From assembly GCF_002943425.1 (NCBI RefSeq), contig NZ_PTRA01000001.1:1550001-1614000 (forward strand): a stretch of 64,000 nucleotides of DNA, in the 5' to 3' direction. The notes under the pieces were generated by a model. That model was not told where the DNA came from. It did not search any database and was given only the letters and a program-made list of their open reading frames with translations. This DNA comes from Siphonobacter curvatus. Its GTDB lineage: Bacteria; Bacteroidota; Bacteroidia; Cytophagales; Spirosomataceae. Position numbers and translations under genes: made by a program. Within the stretch, counting starts at the first letter, position 1; each line of letters begins with the position of its first letter. Below are positions 35,924-44,797 of the stretch, piece after piece.

Positions 35924-36180
35924 CCTTGTTGTTGGTTTTTGTAAGAAAAGACCAGATCAAGGGCGGTAATACCCTATTTAGATCGGCATTTTTACTGCGA
36001 CCACAAGTTTCGTGTAATTCCTGGAAAAAAGAATGAATGGAAGAAAATAGAATAGAGGGGCCGGACGGAGTTTGCCCACTACCAAGGTCTTGTTGGGATC
36101 GTTTGACGTTTCAAAAGTTTGACGCACCGAAACATTTCAGCGTCTCAGCAAAACTACGTAGGGGTGGCCCCCTGTTGTCA

Positions 36181-36200
36181 CCAGGGGTTTCAACCCCTGG
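36181..36200. repeat. Short palindrome downstream of the FUSC gene
   Basis: CCAGGGGTT with AACCCCTGG around TC. It is followed by GAACC and preceded by a second GGGG/CCCC pair (36161-36172), similar in style to copy C of the dispersed element. It lies 10 bases past the FUSC stop codon and may serve as its terminator. Confidence 0.55.
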
Positions 36201-36209
36201 AACCGAAAC

Positions 36210-36767
36210 CTAGAAATTAAACTTCCGCTTTACCACGGAGAAAAACCAGCCGACCAGAAAGGCGACGATACAACCCAAGGTTACTTCTGAGGTACGGAGG
36301 AGGGCAATTTCAAGGGCATCCTGCCAGGAAGCTTGCTGAAAAATCGCTGGCGTCATGACAGCAATTACGGTAGAGGGAGCCAGTTTCCAGCTAGAAGGAT
36401 ACCGTTTGATGAGTGTACCCATGAAGATGGCTACCGCAATGGCTAGAAAGAGGGAGAAGATATTAACACCCGTCAGGACGATAAAAACAATACCAATTAA
36501 ACAGCCGCTAATAGTATTAATAATCCTGGAAATCGTATTGCGACGTAGATCACCAAAATCAGGCTCGGAGACGATGGCTACCGAAATAAGTGCCCATTCT
36601 TTTTTCTCGATGTGAAGCAAATCGAGTAACATCCAGGCAATGGCTGCTCCGAACAAAATCCGGAACGCATACAAAAAAGTGGTTTTTTTGAGCTCGATTT
36701 CTTCTAAAATTGTTTTTTCAAGCTCAATGATTCGTTTCTTGGGGTTAATAAGTGTTTTATAGATCAT
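36210..36767 (-). CDS. FUSC family membrane protein
   Basis: A 185-residue integral membrane protein with five to six hydrophobic segments. The stretch SEPDFGDLRRNTISRIINTISGC is the recognisable FUSC (fusaric acid resistance/aromatic acid exporter) loop between helices; here only its ends SEPDF and TISGC are relied on. It is a short, half-size version, as common in Bacteroidota. A dimer would form a full transporter. Start at 36767 is chosen because upstream residues look unrelated. Substrate unknown. Confidence 0.82.
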   Translation of the reverse strand: MIYKTLINPKKRIIELEKTILEEIELKKTTFLYAFRILFGAAIAWMLLDLLHIEKKEWALISVAIVSEPDFGDLRRNTISRIINTISGCLIGIVFIVLTGVNIFSLFLAIAVAIFMGTLIKRYPSSWKLAPSTVIAVMTPAIFQQASWQDALEIALLRTSEVTLGCIVAFLVGWFFSVVKRKFNF

Positions 36768-36959
36768 GGTACTTTTCGGGCTGTGACCAAACGGTCGTAC
36801 TTTAATGGCTTCTATAAAATTAACGCACAAACTGCCTGAAGAGTTTTGAATATTTTTGTACTATTCTAATAATCTACGCAATCATTTGAACAAAATTTCC
36901 AGAATGACTGCTTTCTGGATTCCTGAATCGAAAACCGGTGAATAATAGGGCTGTTGCCT

Positions 36960-36967
36960 TATCTTTG
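36960..36967 (+). promoter_or_regulatory. -7 promoter element for the exonuclease gene
   Basis: TATCTTTG, 22 bases before the ATG at 36989. It lies inside the longer frame beginning at a GTG (36938), which argues for the downstream ATG. Confidence 0.5.
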
Positions 36968-36988
36968 AATTCTACTCAACTTGAACCG

Positions 36989-37612
36989 ATGCCTTATCTT
37001 GTTTTAGACCTGGAAATGACCGGAGGTGAACCCGGCTGGAATGAAATCATACAAATTGGAGCCGTTTTGTGCGATGATGACTGGAATGAACTGGGAACGT
37101 ATCTGTCGAATGTCTATCCGGAAAACGAAGAAGCTTTCTCGGAATATTCAGCTAAAATTCACGGTCTGAGTCTGAGCGATCTGGACGACGCTCCCATGAT
37201 TTACGACGTCATCCCACAATTTGAAGAGTGGATACTGGAAAAGCTCGGTCGACTGCGGGGCCGTACCCAGACGCTGGATAATTCCCAATACCTGCGGGAT
37301 GTTATCATTAGCGGACAATCCGTCATCAACGATATTAATTTCCTGCGGTACGCCTACCGGGAAGAGAAAATCAAGTGGCCGTATTCCAACAAACTGCTGG
37401 ATCTGCATACGCTCGGCTATTTCACCTTTGAAGTACTGAAAGCCAATGGCAAGCCCGTACCTAAGTCACTGAGTCTGAAAGCCATTGCGGGTTATTTTGG
37501 ACTGGAACGGGAAGACGCCGAATTTCACAATGCCCTCGAAGACGCTCAGCTGACTACGAAATCGTTCAAAGAAGTATTTGCTCTTGCCAAAAAGTTTAAA
37601 CTGGCGGAGTAA
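36989..37612 (+). CDS. DEDDh-type 3'-5' exonuclease
   Basis: A 207-residue protein. The first acidic pair lies in LDLEMTGGEPG (residues 5-9), the middle Asp region in SGQSVINDINFLR, and the last motif HNALEDAQLT gives the His-Asp of the DEDDh set. Domain extends over the whole protein. Similar to RNase T/epsilon-like nucleases that trim RNA or DNA 3' ends; which one is not clear. It is monocistronic and ends in a bidirectional terminator shared with pgk. Confidence 0.87.
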   Translation: MPYLVLDLEMTGGEPGWNEIIQIGAVLCDDDWNELGTYLSNVYPENEEAFSEYSAKIHGLSLSDLDDAPMIYDVIPQFEEWILEKLGRLRGRTQTLDNSQYLRDVIISGQSVINDINFLRYAYREEKIKWPYSNKLLDLHTLGYFTFEVLKANGKPVPKSLSLKAIAGYFGLEREDAEFHNALEDAQLTTKSFKEVFALAKKFKLAE

Positions 37613-37621
37613 GGAAAGAAT

Positions 37622-37665
37622 AAACGATAAAGAGCCGATCCTACAGGATCGGCTCTTTATCGTTT
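37622..37665. terminator. Bidirectional terminator between exonuclease and pgk genes
   Basis: A perfect 20-bp stem (37622-37641 with 37646-37665), 4-base loop, T runs on both sides. Confidence 0.9.
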
Positions 37666-37683
37666 GGGTATTTCGTCAGGAAA

Positions 37684-38871
37684 TTAATCCAGAGCCGCTA
37701 CCCCGGGAAGCGTTTTGCCTTCCATGTATTCGAGCAGAGCTCCACCGCCCGTCGATACGTAGCTTACGCGGTCACCGTAACCGGCATTGTTTACCGCAGA
37801 GGCGGAATCACCACCACCGATGAGTGAGAAGGCTCCGTTTTCTTCAGTTGCCGTCACTACGTACTCCGCAATGGCGTTGGTGCCTACAGCAAAATTCGGG
37901 AATTCGAATACACCCATCGGACCATTCCAGAGAATCGTTTTCGAATTCAGGATGGCTTCTTTGAATACTACGATCGACTGGTGTCCAATGTCCAGCCCTT
38001 CCCAGCCCTCGGGAATCTGACCCGAAGGAACCGTCGTTTTGGTGGCGTCGTTGGAAAACTTATCGGCAATCACCGTATCTAGCGGCATCAGTAGATTGAC
38101 TCCTTTTTCTTTCGCTTTTTCGATCAGCTCCAGAGCCAGCTCCATTTTGTCGTCTTCGTGGATGGAGTTTCCGATTTGTCCACCCAAGGCTTTCGTGAAG
38201 GTGTAGGTCATACCGCCACCCAGAATCAGCGTATCCACTTTATCCAGCAGGCGTTCGATCACCAGAATTTTATCGGAGATTTTCGCTCCACCCATGATCG
38301 CCGTGTACGGACGCTCTACATTATCCAGAATCCGTTGAGCGTTGTCAAGTTCGGCTTGCATGACGTAACCGCTTACTTTATCAGTAAAGAACTGACCGAT
38401 TACCGCCGTTGAAGCGTGTGCCCGGTGAGCTGTACCAAAAGCATCGTTTACCCAAACATCACCCAGGCGAGACAGTTTCTCGGCGAAAGCCACGTCTCCT
38501 TTTTCTTCTTCTTTGTAGAAACGGAGGTTTTCCAGCAGCAGGATTTCACCGGGCTGCAAGTTAGCGGCCTGATCTACAGCCTGCTGACCAATGGCGTCAT
38601 CGGCAAATTTTACCGGACGGTTGAAAATCAGCGACAGGGCATTAACCAGGTGTTTGAGCGAATATTTTTCGGTAGGACCGTCTTTCGGACGACCCAGGTG
38701 CGACATCAGGATTACCGAACCACCGTCGTTCAGAATTTTCTGAATCGTGGGGATGGTAGCTTTGATGCGGGTATCGTCAGTAATTTCATAGCGGTCATTC
38801 AAAGGGACATTGAAATCTACGCGGACAAGTGCCTTTTTTCCGGCGAAATTGTACTGGTTCAGCGTCTTCAT
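37684..38871 (-). CDS. pgk: Phosphoglycerate kinase
   Basis: A 395-residue glycolytic enzyme transferring phosphate between 1,3-bisphosphoglycerate and ADP. N-terminal [12 protein letters not shown] is the PGK signature; [40 protein letters not shown] and the C-terminal nucleotide site [10 protein letters not shown] are present. Length is standard. A minus-strand -7 element is at 38951-38958. It is divergent from the metE riboswitch region. Confidence 0.97.
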   Translation of the reverse strand: MKTLNQYNFAGKKALVRVDFNVPLNDRYEITDDTRIKATIPTIQKILNDGGSVILMSHLGRPKDGPTEKYSLKHLVNALSLIFNRPVKFADDAIGQQAVDQAANLQPGEILLLENLRFYKEEEKGDVAFAEKLSRLGDVWVNDAFGTAHRAHASTAVIGQFFTDKVSGYVMQAELDNAQRILDNVERPYTAIMGGAKISDKILVIERLLDKVDTLILGGGMTYTFTKALGGQIGNSIHEDDKMELALELIEKAKEKGVNLLMPLDTVIADKFSNDATKTTVPSGQIPEGWEGLDIGHQSIVVFKEAILNSKTILWNGPMGVFEFPNFAVGTNAIAEYVVTATEENGAFSLIGGGDSASAVNNAGYGDRVSYVSTGGGALLEYMEGKTLPGVAALD

Positions 38872-38950
38872 CAGATAGAATCAGAAGTTTAAATGAGTAA
38901 TGGTAAGACCACGCGGTAACAAAGTTCTGAAGCGTTAGTCAAGAACGGAA

Positions 38951-38958
38951 CAAATTTA
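38951..38958 (-). promoter_or_regulatory. -7 promoter element for pgk
   Basis: Reads TAAATTTG on the minus strand, 80 bases before the pgk ATG. No convincing -33. Confidence 0.4.
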
Positions 38959-39108
38959 GAAATTCGGCCAAACTTCCCTAAACCTGACGAGTTTTTAAGC
39001 GAAACCTCTTAAAATTTTGCTAAAAAGATATACGCTGCAGCAATGAGTAGGTGGAGTAACGTCTTTTCTAAAAAAGATTCTGCTTCCATATTTAAAAAAA
39101 CTATGCTC

Positions 39109-39116
39109 TATATTTG
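39109..39116 (+). promoter_or_regulatory. -7 promoter element for the metE riboswitch transcript
   Basis: TATATTTG followed by CGG, 32 bases before the P1 stem of the riboswitch. Confidence 0.5.
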
Positions 39117-39147
39117 CGGCGTTCTTTGTAATGCCCGTCAATCGGAT

Positions 39148-39335
39148 GGTTGGTTTCGTGGGGAGGTCTTCGCTCGCCAAGGAATGAAAAAGGAATCGTG
39201 TGTAAATCACGAGCAGACGTGCTACTGTAAGTACCCGTTTCGCCGCAGCGAAACACGTGCTGCCCAAATTTCCCATTGTTCCGTGAGGAATGAGAAGGGG
39301 GGCCAGCATGGTACAAGCCAGGAGACTTGCCAACC
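39148..39335 (+). ncRNA. Cobalamin riboswitch upstream of metE
   Basis: The outer P1 stem GGTTGG (39148-39153) pairs with CCAACC (39330-39335). Between them are the conserved parts: AAAAGGAATC, the GTGTAAATCAC hairpin, GAGCAGACGTGCTACTGTAA and, at the 3' side, the B12 box AGCCAGGAGACTTGCC. These match the RF00174 cobalamin aptamer. It sits in front of the B12-independent methionine synthase, where B12 is expected to switch metE off. No strong terminator follows, so regulation at translation initiation is likely. Confidence 0.93.
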
Positions 39336-39341
39336 TTCTCA

Positions 39342-39479
39342 ATGGTCATGCCTTCACGACTAAGGCCTGATGCACGCATTGATTTTACAAATGTTGTAGG
39401 CGTTTCTTCGCCCGGTTCTGATGCTCAGAGCGGGGTCGAAAACGTGTATTCTTCTTCTGACGTTCAGCGAGGAACGTGA
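39342..39479 (+). CDS. Possible 45-residue leader peptide between riboswitch and metE
   Basis: A frame starting ATGGTCATG just after the aptamer P1 stem runs 45 codons to a TGA at 39477. It is polar (FTNVVGVSSPGSDAQSG) with no signal peptide and no known family. It is too short and too poorly supported to call a gene with confidence, but its position in the expression platform is suggestive. The metE ATG lies 100 bases after its stop. Confidence 0.3.
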   Translation: MVMPSRLRPDARIDFTNVVGVSSPGSDAQSGVENVYSSSDVQRGT

Positions 39480-39579
39480 GCCGGAGATCGTATGCCTACG
39501 CATTCGTAACAATTCACCTTTTTTGGCGGGTTGGGTGTTTCAGAGGCGTTTTTTTAAACCCTTTTTTAACACAAACAAC

Positions 39580-41889
39580 ATGGTTACGCACAACCTGGGC
39601 TACCCCCGTGTGGGCAGCAAACGCGAACTAAAATGGGCCAGCGAACAATTCTGGGCCGGAAAAATCTCCAAAGATGAACTCCTCTGGGCCGGACGGCAGG
39701 TCCGTCGGCAAAACTGGCAAACGCAACAGGAAGCCGGTATCCAGTGGATTCCTTCCAACGACTTTTCGTATTACGATCAGGTATTGGATACGGCCCTGAT
39801 GGTAGGGGCGGTACCCGAGCGTTACCAGTCGCTGATTGACGGTAAGAGTAATCGCGAACTGGAAATCTACTTCGCCATGGCCCGGGGTATTCAGCAGAAT
39901 GGGCTGGACATCAGAGCCATGGAAATGACGAAATGGTTTGATACCAATTACCACTTCATCGTACCGGAGTTTCTGAAAAATCAGCAGTTTAAGCGGTATT
40001 CCGATAAAGTCATTCACGACTTTGAAGATGCCAAGCAAATGGGTATTCTGACGAAGCCCGTCTTGCTTGGCCCCGTATCGTTTCTGTTACTGGGCAAAGA
40101 AAAAGAAGCGGGTTTCCATCGCATTGATCTGCTCGAACGCTTGTTGCCCGTGTACGCCGACGTACTACGCGAACTGGCTACCCGAGGTACGACCTGGGTA
40201 CAGATCGACGAACCCTGCCTGACGCTGGACTTATCCGAGAATGAGCAAATCGCTTTTCAGCAGGCCTACGAGTACCTAGCCCGGGCGGTACCTCAGCTAT
40301 CCTTGCTGGTTGCCACGTATTTTGAAAGCATACAGCCCAACCTGGCCCTGACCCTGCAATTGCCCGTAGCGGCTTTGCACGTGGATTTGGTACGCGGCAA
40401 CGAACAACTGGAAGTCATCCTGGCCGATACCAGTTTTGTCACTTCGCAACGAATCCTTTCGCTGGGCGTCGTGGACGGACGAAACGTCTGGAAAAATGAC
40501 TTCACGCAATCGTTGACGTTCATTCAGCGAGCGGTGGACGTACTGGGCAAAGACCGTGTCTGGATTGCTCCGTCCTGCTCGCTACTGCACGTACCGTATG
40601 ACCTGGATCTAGAGAAAAACGAAGCCGTCCTGACGCCGGAAATCAAAAACTGGATGGCCTTTGCCAAGCAGAAACTCGGTGAAGTAGTGACGCTGGGACG
40701 TCTGTCCAAGGGAGAGGCTCAGGGCTTATTGCTGGAAAATCAGGTGGCTTTGGAAAGTCGCCGGACGAGTCTGCTGATTCACAAAACTGCCGTTAAAACG
40801 CGGGTACAGGCCGTGCAAACGGATGATTTTGAGCGGGATAGTGCGTTTGCCGTTCGTCAACAAATTCAAGGAGAAAGCCTGCCATTACCGCTCTTCCCCA
40901 CGACCACCATTGGTTCCTTTCCCCAAACCGACGAAGTGCGGCAATGGCGGGCGAAGTACAAGAAAGGCGAAGTAACGAAGGCTGATTATGAAACGTTTGT
41001 AGAAGCGGAAATCGAAAGGTCCATTCGCTGGCAGGAGGAAGTAGGGTTGGACGTACTGGTACACGGCGAGTTCGAGCGTAACGACATGGTAGAATACTTC
41101 GGCGAGCAACTGACGGGCTACGTCTTCACTCAAAATGGCTGGGTACAGAGTTACGGCAGTCGTTGCGTGAAGCCACCGATTATTTACGGTGACGTAGAAC
41201 GTCCCGAAGCCATGACGGTACGTTGGACGACCTTCGCTCAATCGAAAACCGAGAAATACATGAAAGGGATGTTGACGGGTCCGGTCACGATCCTGCAATG
41301 GTCCTTTGTCCGGGATGATCAGCCACGTAAGGATACGGCCTTCCAGATTGCCTTAGCGATTCGGGATGAGGTACAGGAACTGGAACAAGCAGGCATCCGG
41401 ATCATTCAGATTGACGAACCCGCCATTCGCGAAGGATTGCCTCTGCGGCGGGCGGACTGGGCGGCGTACCTGACCTGGGCCGTGGACGCGTTCCGGCTGA
41501 GTGCTTCGGGGGTAGCGGACCAGACGCAGATTCACACGCACATGTGTTACTCGGAATTCAACGATATCATGGAGGCCATCGCCCGGATGGATGCCGACGT
41601 GATTACCATCGAAACCTCCCGTTCGCAGATGGAATTGCTGGAAGCATTCTCGGACTTTCAGTACCCCAATGAGATCGGACCCGGCGTGTACGATATTCAC
41701 TCGCCGCGTGTACCGAGCGTGGAAGAAATGGCACATTTGCTGGAAAAAGCACTTCGTACGATTCCGGCTCGTAACTTGTGGGTCAATCCCGACTGCGGCC
41801 TGAAAACCCGCCGTTGGGCCGAAACCGATCAGGCCTTACGAAACATGGTAGCCGCCGCCAGGCAGCTCCAGCAGACGATAAGCGTTTAG
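39580..41889 (+). CDS. metE: Cobalamin-independent methionine synthase
   Basis: A 769-residue enzyme that methylates homocysteine with 5-methyltetrahydropteroyl-triglutamate. The N-terminal domain opens with LGYPRVGSKRELKWA and the C-terminal catalytic domain has TTTIGSFPQTDE. Zinc ligands lie in HTHMCYSEF (about residue 651-653) and NPDCGLKTR (Cys near 738). ATG at 39580 is chosen since family similarity begins there. Expression is likely repressed by B12 through the riboswitch. The stop is AGCGTTTAG, the first unit of a heptad tract. Confidence 0.97.
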   Translation: MVTHNLGYPRVGSKRELKWASEQFWAGKISKDELLWAGRQVRRQNWQTQQEAGIQWIPSNDFSYYDQVLDTALMVGAVPERYQSLIDGKSNRELEIYFAMARGIQQNGLDIRAMEMTKWFDTNYHFIVPEFLKNQQFKRYSDKVIHDFEDAKQMGILTKPVLLGPVSFLLLGKEKEAGFHRIDLLERLLPVYADVLRELATRGTTWVQIDEPCLTLDLSENEQIAFQQAYEYLARAVPQLSLLVATYFESIQPNLALTLQLPVAALHVDLVRGNEQLEVILADTSFVTSQRILSLGVVDGRNVWKNDFTQSLTFIQRAVDVLGKDRVWIAPSCSLLHVPYDLDLEKNEAVLTPEIKNWMAFAKQKLGEVVTLGRLSKGEAQGLLLENQVALESRRTSLLIHKTAVKTRVQAVQTDDFERDSAFAVRQQIQGESLPLPLFPTTTIGSFPQTDEVRQWRAKYKKGEVTKADYETFVEAEIERSIRWQEEVGLDVLVHGEFERNDMVEYFGEQLTGYVFTQNGWVQSYGSRCVKPPIIYGDVERPEAMTVRWTTFAQSKTEKYMKGMLTGPVTILQWSFVRDDQPRKDTAFQIALAIRDEVQELEQAGIRIIQIDEPAIREGLPLRRADWAAYLTWAVDAFRLSASGVADQTQIHTHMCYSEFNDIMEAIARMDADVITIETSRSQMELLEAFSDFQYPNEIGPGVYDIHSPRVPSVEEMAHLLEKALRTIPARNLWVNPDCGLKTRRWAETDQALRNMVAAARQLQQTISV

Positions 41890-42003
41890 AGGTTTTGTGG
41901 TTTAGAGTTTAGTGTTTTGAGTTGCGTAGACCGTAGCGTATAACGGATAACCCCATGATTCGATTCAGAACCCTAACCTCTAAACCCTAAACTCAAAACC
42001 CAT
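41884..42003. repeat. Facing heptad tracts between metE and the thioesterase gene
   Basis: After the metE stop, GTTT/GTT recurs at 41884, 41892, 41900, 41907, 41914 and 41921 (steps 8, 8, 7, 7, 7). Before the thioesterase ATG the opposite-strand form (TAACC, TAAACCC, TAAACTC, AAAACCC) recurs with steps close to 7 over 41968-42000. The tracts are partial inverted repeats of each other around about 40 bases of ordinary sequence. Confidence 0.65.
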
Positions 42004-42008
42004 TTCTC

Positions 42009-42395
42009 ATGTCTTTAGAAGAAAAAATCAAAGCGGCAGAAACCCGCGTATTTAAAGCTGTTTTTCCGAATACGACCAACCATTATGATACGCTGTACGG
42101 GGGTATGGCGATGCAGTGGATGGATGAAATTGCCTTCATCACGGCGACGCGACTGGCCCGAAAACCGATGGTGACGGTATCGAGCGACCGCATTGATTTC
42201 CGTCAGGCTATTCAGGCGGGAATGCTGGTGGAGCTGATTGGCAATGTCGTACACGTCGGAAACACGAGTATGCGGGTAAGCGTGGAGATTTTTGTCGAAA
42301 GCATGTACGCCGAAGGCCGCGAACTCGCCATCCACGGCACGTTTACGTTCGTAGCGATTGACGCGGATAAGAAGCCGGTGAAAATTCTGGATTAG
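42009..42395 (+). CDS. Acyl-CoA thioesterase, hotdog fold (YciA-like)
   Basis: A 128-residue hotdog protein that cleaves acyl-CoA thioesters. Near the N-terminus NTTNHYDTLYGGMAMQWMDE gives the family Asn, His and Gly-Gly, with the catalytic Asp at about residue 35; then VTVSSDRIDFRQAI and GNVVHVGNTSMRVSVEIFVE. Likely hexameric and cytoplasmic. The start codon follows the inverted heptad tract by 5 bases and the stop GATTAG opens the next tract. Confidence 0.9.
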   Translation: MSLEEKIKAAETRVFKAVFPNTTNHYDTLYGGMAMQWMDEIAFITATRLARKPMVTVSSDRIDFRQAIQAGMLVELIGNVVHVGNTSMRVSVEIFVESMYAEGRELAIHGTFTFVAIDADKKPVKILD

Positions 42396-42551
42396 TTTAC
42401 AGTTTTCGGTTTACAGTTTTCAGTGGAGTGAATAATAAGGGGTATGCAACTACACGCAGAATTTTACTGTTCTGGAAGCGAGCTTTCACTAGAGCGTTAT
42501 TAAAGTTCGCAAACGCTTCAAACTGAAAACGGTAAACCGAAAACTACCAAC
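42394..42551. repeat. Facing heptad tracts between thioesterase and CWC genes
   Basis: GTTT at 42395, 42402, 42409 and 42416 (strict period 7) follows the thioesterase stop. AAAC/CAAC at 42520, 42527, 42534, 42541 and 42548 (strict period 7) precedes the CWC ATG. The 24-base sections AGTTTTCGGTTTAC... and its complement on the right differ at one base, so an mRNA across both would form a long hairpin. Confidence 0.8.
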
Positions 42552-42556
42552 TTCTT

Positions 42557-42766
42557 ATGTCTAAACACGCCATCGAAGGTTGCCCGCGTTGTGGACGGTT
42601 GTTCACCTGCAAACTCAACGCCAGTCTGAAATGTGATTGCATGAACGTAGCCCTGACGCCAAATGAAATGCAATACATTCGTGACATTTCGGTGATGGAG
42701 TATGACGGAAGCTGCCTGTGCATGCACTGTCTGGAGGAATTGCGGCAGGAAACGCAGGGGGAGTGA
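42557..42766 (+). CDS. Cysteine-rich CWC family protein
   Basis: A 69-residue protein with four Cys pairs or single Cys: CPRCG near residue 9-13, FTCKL, KCDCMN and SCLCMHCLEE. This matches the Cys-rich CWC family, predicted small zinc-binding proteins of unknown role. It has no signal peptide. It lies 100 bases before the VRR-NUC gene on the same strand. The ATG follows the inverted heptad tract by 5 bases. Confidence 0.85.
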   Translation: MSKHAIEGCPRCGRLFTCKLNASLKCDCMNVALTPNEMQYIRDISVMEYDGSCLCMHCLEELRQETQGE

Positions 42767-42866
42767 TCGTTTCAATAATGTTAGATCCAATCAATCCACA
42801 GGCTGAAAATCAAACTTTTTCCTCATAAAAAGCATTATCCTAGTTCTAAGCCACGAAGCTCTTGCT

Positions 42867-44552
42867 ATGTCCGAACGCCTGGAACTGCCTCCTAAATATT
42901 ACCTTGAGTACTTTCGCTATTTAATTGAATTCGTTCGCCGTTTTTACCTGGAATTGCTTACCGATGACGAACGGGAGTTTCTGCACGACTTTGATCATCT
43001 CAGCGAAGATGCTCAGTGTCTGTTTATTCGGTTTACCAACCGAAGGGTAGCTTTCTTCCGCGTTCGTAAGCTTAATTATCCGGAAATTGAATACTGGGGC
43101 GAAGCCCTGCTCGAGCTGGAAAGCAAGGGGTTTGTGGCTCCGCTGTCAGCGTACCATCAAAATCGGGCGGGGGAGGTACTCGACATTTTCAACAAAACGG
43201 AAGTCCTCAGTTTTGCTAAACAACTGACGCTGGATACCAAAGGCAAAGCCAGTTTAAAGAAGGAAGAACTTAGCGACTGGCTACTGGAATCCGCTCCTTT
43301 CGATGACTTAAGCGTACTGATCGGAGCGAGCGAGCCCGTCGTTAAGGTCAATTACGAAGCCCAGACTATGCTTTTCAAGTTCCTCTTTTTCGGTAATCGA
43401 CACGCCGATATGAGTGAGTTTGTGGTACGGGATCTGGGACATCTTCGTTTCGAACGTTTTGATGAGGACCGGTTTGTACCGCACTTCACCACTCGGCAGG
43501 AAGTTGAAGACCGCCTGAAAGTATCGCTGGCGGCGGAAGATTTTCAGTTGATGAAAGCTGCCGAAACCGATCCGCTGGCCATTAATAACTGGTTTCTTGA
43601 CTGGTATGAAAACCATACACCGCTGGCAGAAATTGCCCAGCCCTCCCTCGATCGACTAATTCTGAAGCTGGCCGGGTATATGGAGCGGCAGAAAAAGTTG
43701 GAAGAAGCACTGGTGCTCTTTCGGCTGACAAACGTACCGCCTTCCCGCGAACGGCAGGTCCGATTACTTCTAAAGCTGAAGGATACAGAAGCCGCTACGG
43801 CTCTGGTCGAAGAAATAATGGTCAATCCGTATAATGCCGAAGAACAGTTTTTTGCCATCGATTTTCAGAATCAGCAGGCGGCCCAGGGTCAGAAGAAAAG
43901 AGCCCGAAAGTCGACAACGGAATGGCTACTCAAATCCGAGAGTGTAACCATTGACCTGACCTGGCGGTATCGGGTGGAAGAGGGGGTAGCCGAACACTTC
44001 CGCCAACAGGGCAAACACGCTGTCCATACGGAAAATTTTCTGTTTGATGGACTTTTCGGACTGCTGTTCTGGGACATCATTTTCGATGCGGGCAGTTCCG
44101 CCATTCACCATCCGTTGCAACGGTCACCTTCAGATATTTACAAGCCTACGTTTTTTGAAAAGCGTCGTCCAGCTTTAGTAGAACGGCTAGAATTGCTCGA
44201 AAATACCGCCGATACGCTGACGTTCCTGGAAGGTATGTTCGAGGAGAAGTACGGAATCGTCAATCCCTTGGTCGTCTGGTTTCCTGAATTATTGAACCTG
44301 ATTCGGGCAGCTATTGAGAAGATTCCTGCTCATTTGTTACAGCGATTACTAATCGAAATGGCAACGAATGTACGCGAACATACCCGAGGCTTCCCCGATT
44401 TATTTGTATGGGACGAAAACGGCTACGATTTTATCGAGGTAAAATCCCCCACCGATCACCTTTCTCCGCAACAGCTGTACTGGTTACGCTTTTTCGAAAC
44501 CATTGGTCTGCGTTCGAAGGTATTACGGGTGGTATGGGGAAGTGTGGCGTAA
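42867..44552 (+). CDS. FAN1-like VRR-NUC domain nuclease
   Basis: A 561-residue protein. The C-terminal 100 residues are a VRR-NUC nuclease domain: the catalytic run RGFPDLFVWD (Pro-Asp) with FIEVKSPTDHLSPQQ (Glu-x-Lys) and LRFFETIG. The preceding part is helical, with N-terminal YYLEYFRYLIEFVRRFY and TPR-like repeats in the middle, the layout of bacterial FAN1 proteins, which cut flaps and help unhook interstrand crosslinks. No SAP domain is obvious. The gene is alone apart from the CWC protein upstream. Confidence 0.9.
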   Translation: MSERLELPPKYYLEYFRYLIEFVRRFYLELLTDDEREFLHDFDHLSEDAQCLFIRFTNRRVAFFRVRKLNYPEIEYWGEALLELESKGFVAPLSAYHQNRAGEVLDIFNKTEVLSFAKQLTLDTKGKASLKKEELSDWLLESAPFDDLSVLIGASEPVVKVNYEAQTMLFKFLFFGNRHADMSEFVVRDLGHLRFERFDEDRFVPHFTTRQEVEDRLKVSLAAEDFQLMKAAETDPLAINNWFLDWYENHTPLAEIAQPSLDRLILKLAGYMERQKKLEEALVLFRLTNVPPSRERQVRLLLKLKDTEAATALVEEIMVNPYNAEEQFFAIDFQNQQAAQGQKKRARKSTTEWLLKSESVTIDLTWRYRVEEGVAEHFRQQGKHAVHTENFLFDGLFGLLFWDIIFDAGSSAIHHPLQRSPSDIYKPTFFEKRRPALVERLELLENTADTLTFLEGMFEEKYGIVNPLVVWFPELLNLIRAAIEKIPAHLLQRLLIEMATNVREHTRGFPDLFVWDENGYDFIEVKSPTDHLSPQQLYWLRFFETIGLRSKVLRVVWGSVA

Positions 44553-44580
44553 GCGTTGTAGGGTTTCAATCGTGTACCTG

Positions 44581-44700
44581 ACATTACATACGGGGCTACT
44601 GACACTGAACCCCTTCGCGGTTGGTAGGCTCTAACCGCGAAGGGGTTTCATGTAATTAGCCATGGGTACCACCCATGGAACACGCCCAGGGTACGAGCTG
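44581..44700. repeat. Dispersed element, copy C (mosaic)
   Basis: It has CATTACATACGGGGCTA, CTGACACTGAACCCCTTCG-like and ATTAGCCATGGGTACC/ATGGAAC modules. The first resembles copies A and D; the last matches copy B. It includes the 15-bp hairpin at 44608-44647. Confidence 0.7.
44608..44647. terminator. Long hairpin, likely bidirectional terminator
   Basis: A perfect 15-bp stem (44608-44622 with 44633-44647) and 10-base loop between the convergent VRR-NUC and DUF922 genes. The loop GGTAGGCTCT repeats part of the GGTAGGC hairpin of copies A and D. Confidence 0.7.
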
Positions 44701-44714
44701 ATATATAATCAACT

Positions 44715-44793
44715 GAAAAGAAGAAAGTTAATTGGTTGAAAAGAAATATAATTCGTAAAACTATCAACTATCAACTATCAACTATCAACGAGT
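44715..44793 (-). repeat. 55-base repeat, copy 2, plus ACTATCA heptad array
   Basis: 44715-44769 matches 31171-31225 at 53 of 55 bases. It runs into an exact heptad array in which (A/C)AAC recurs at 44758, 44765, 44772, 44779 and 44786 (ACTATCA units), ending just short of the DUF922 stop codon. Confidence 0.88.
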
Positions 44794-44797
44794 TACC

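Noticed and set aside
39043-39379. Frames on both strands over the metE leader
   Set aside because: They are translations of the cobalamin riboswitch.
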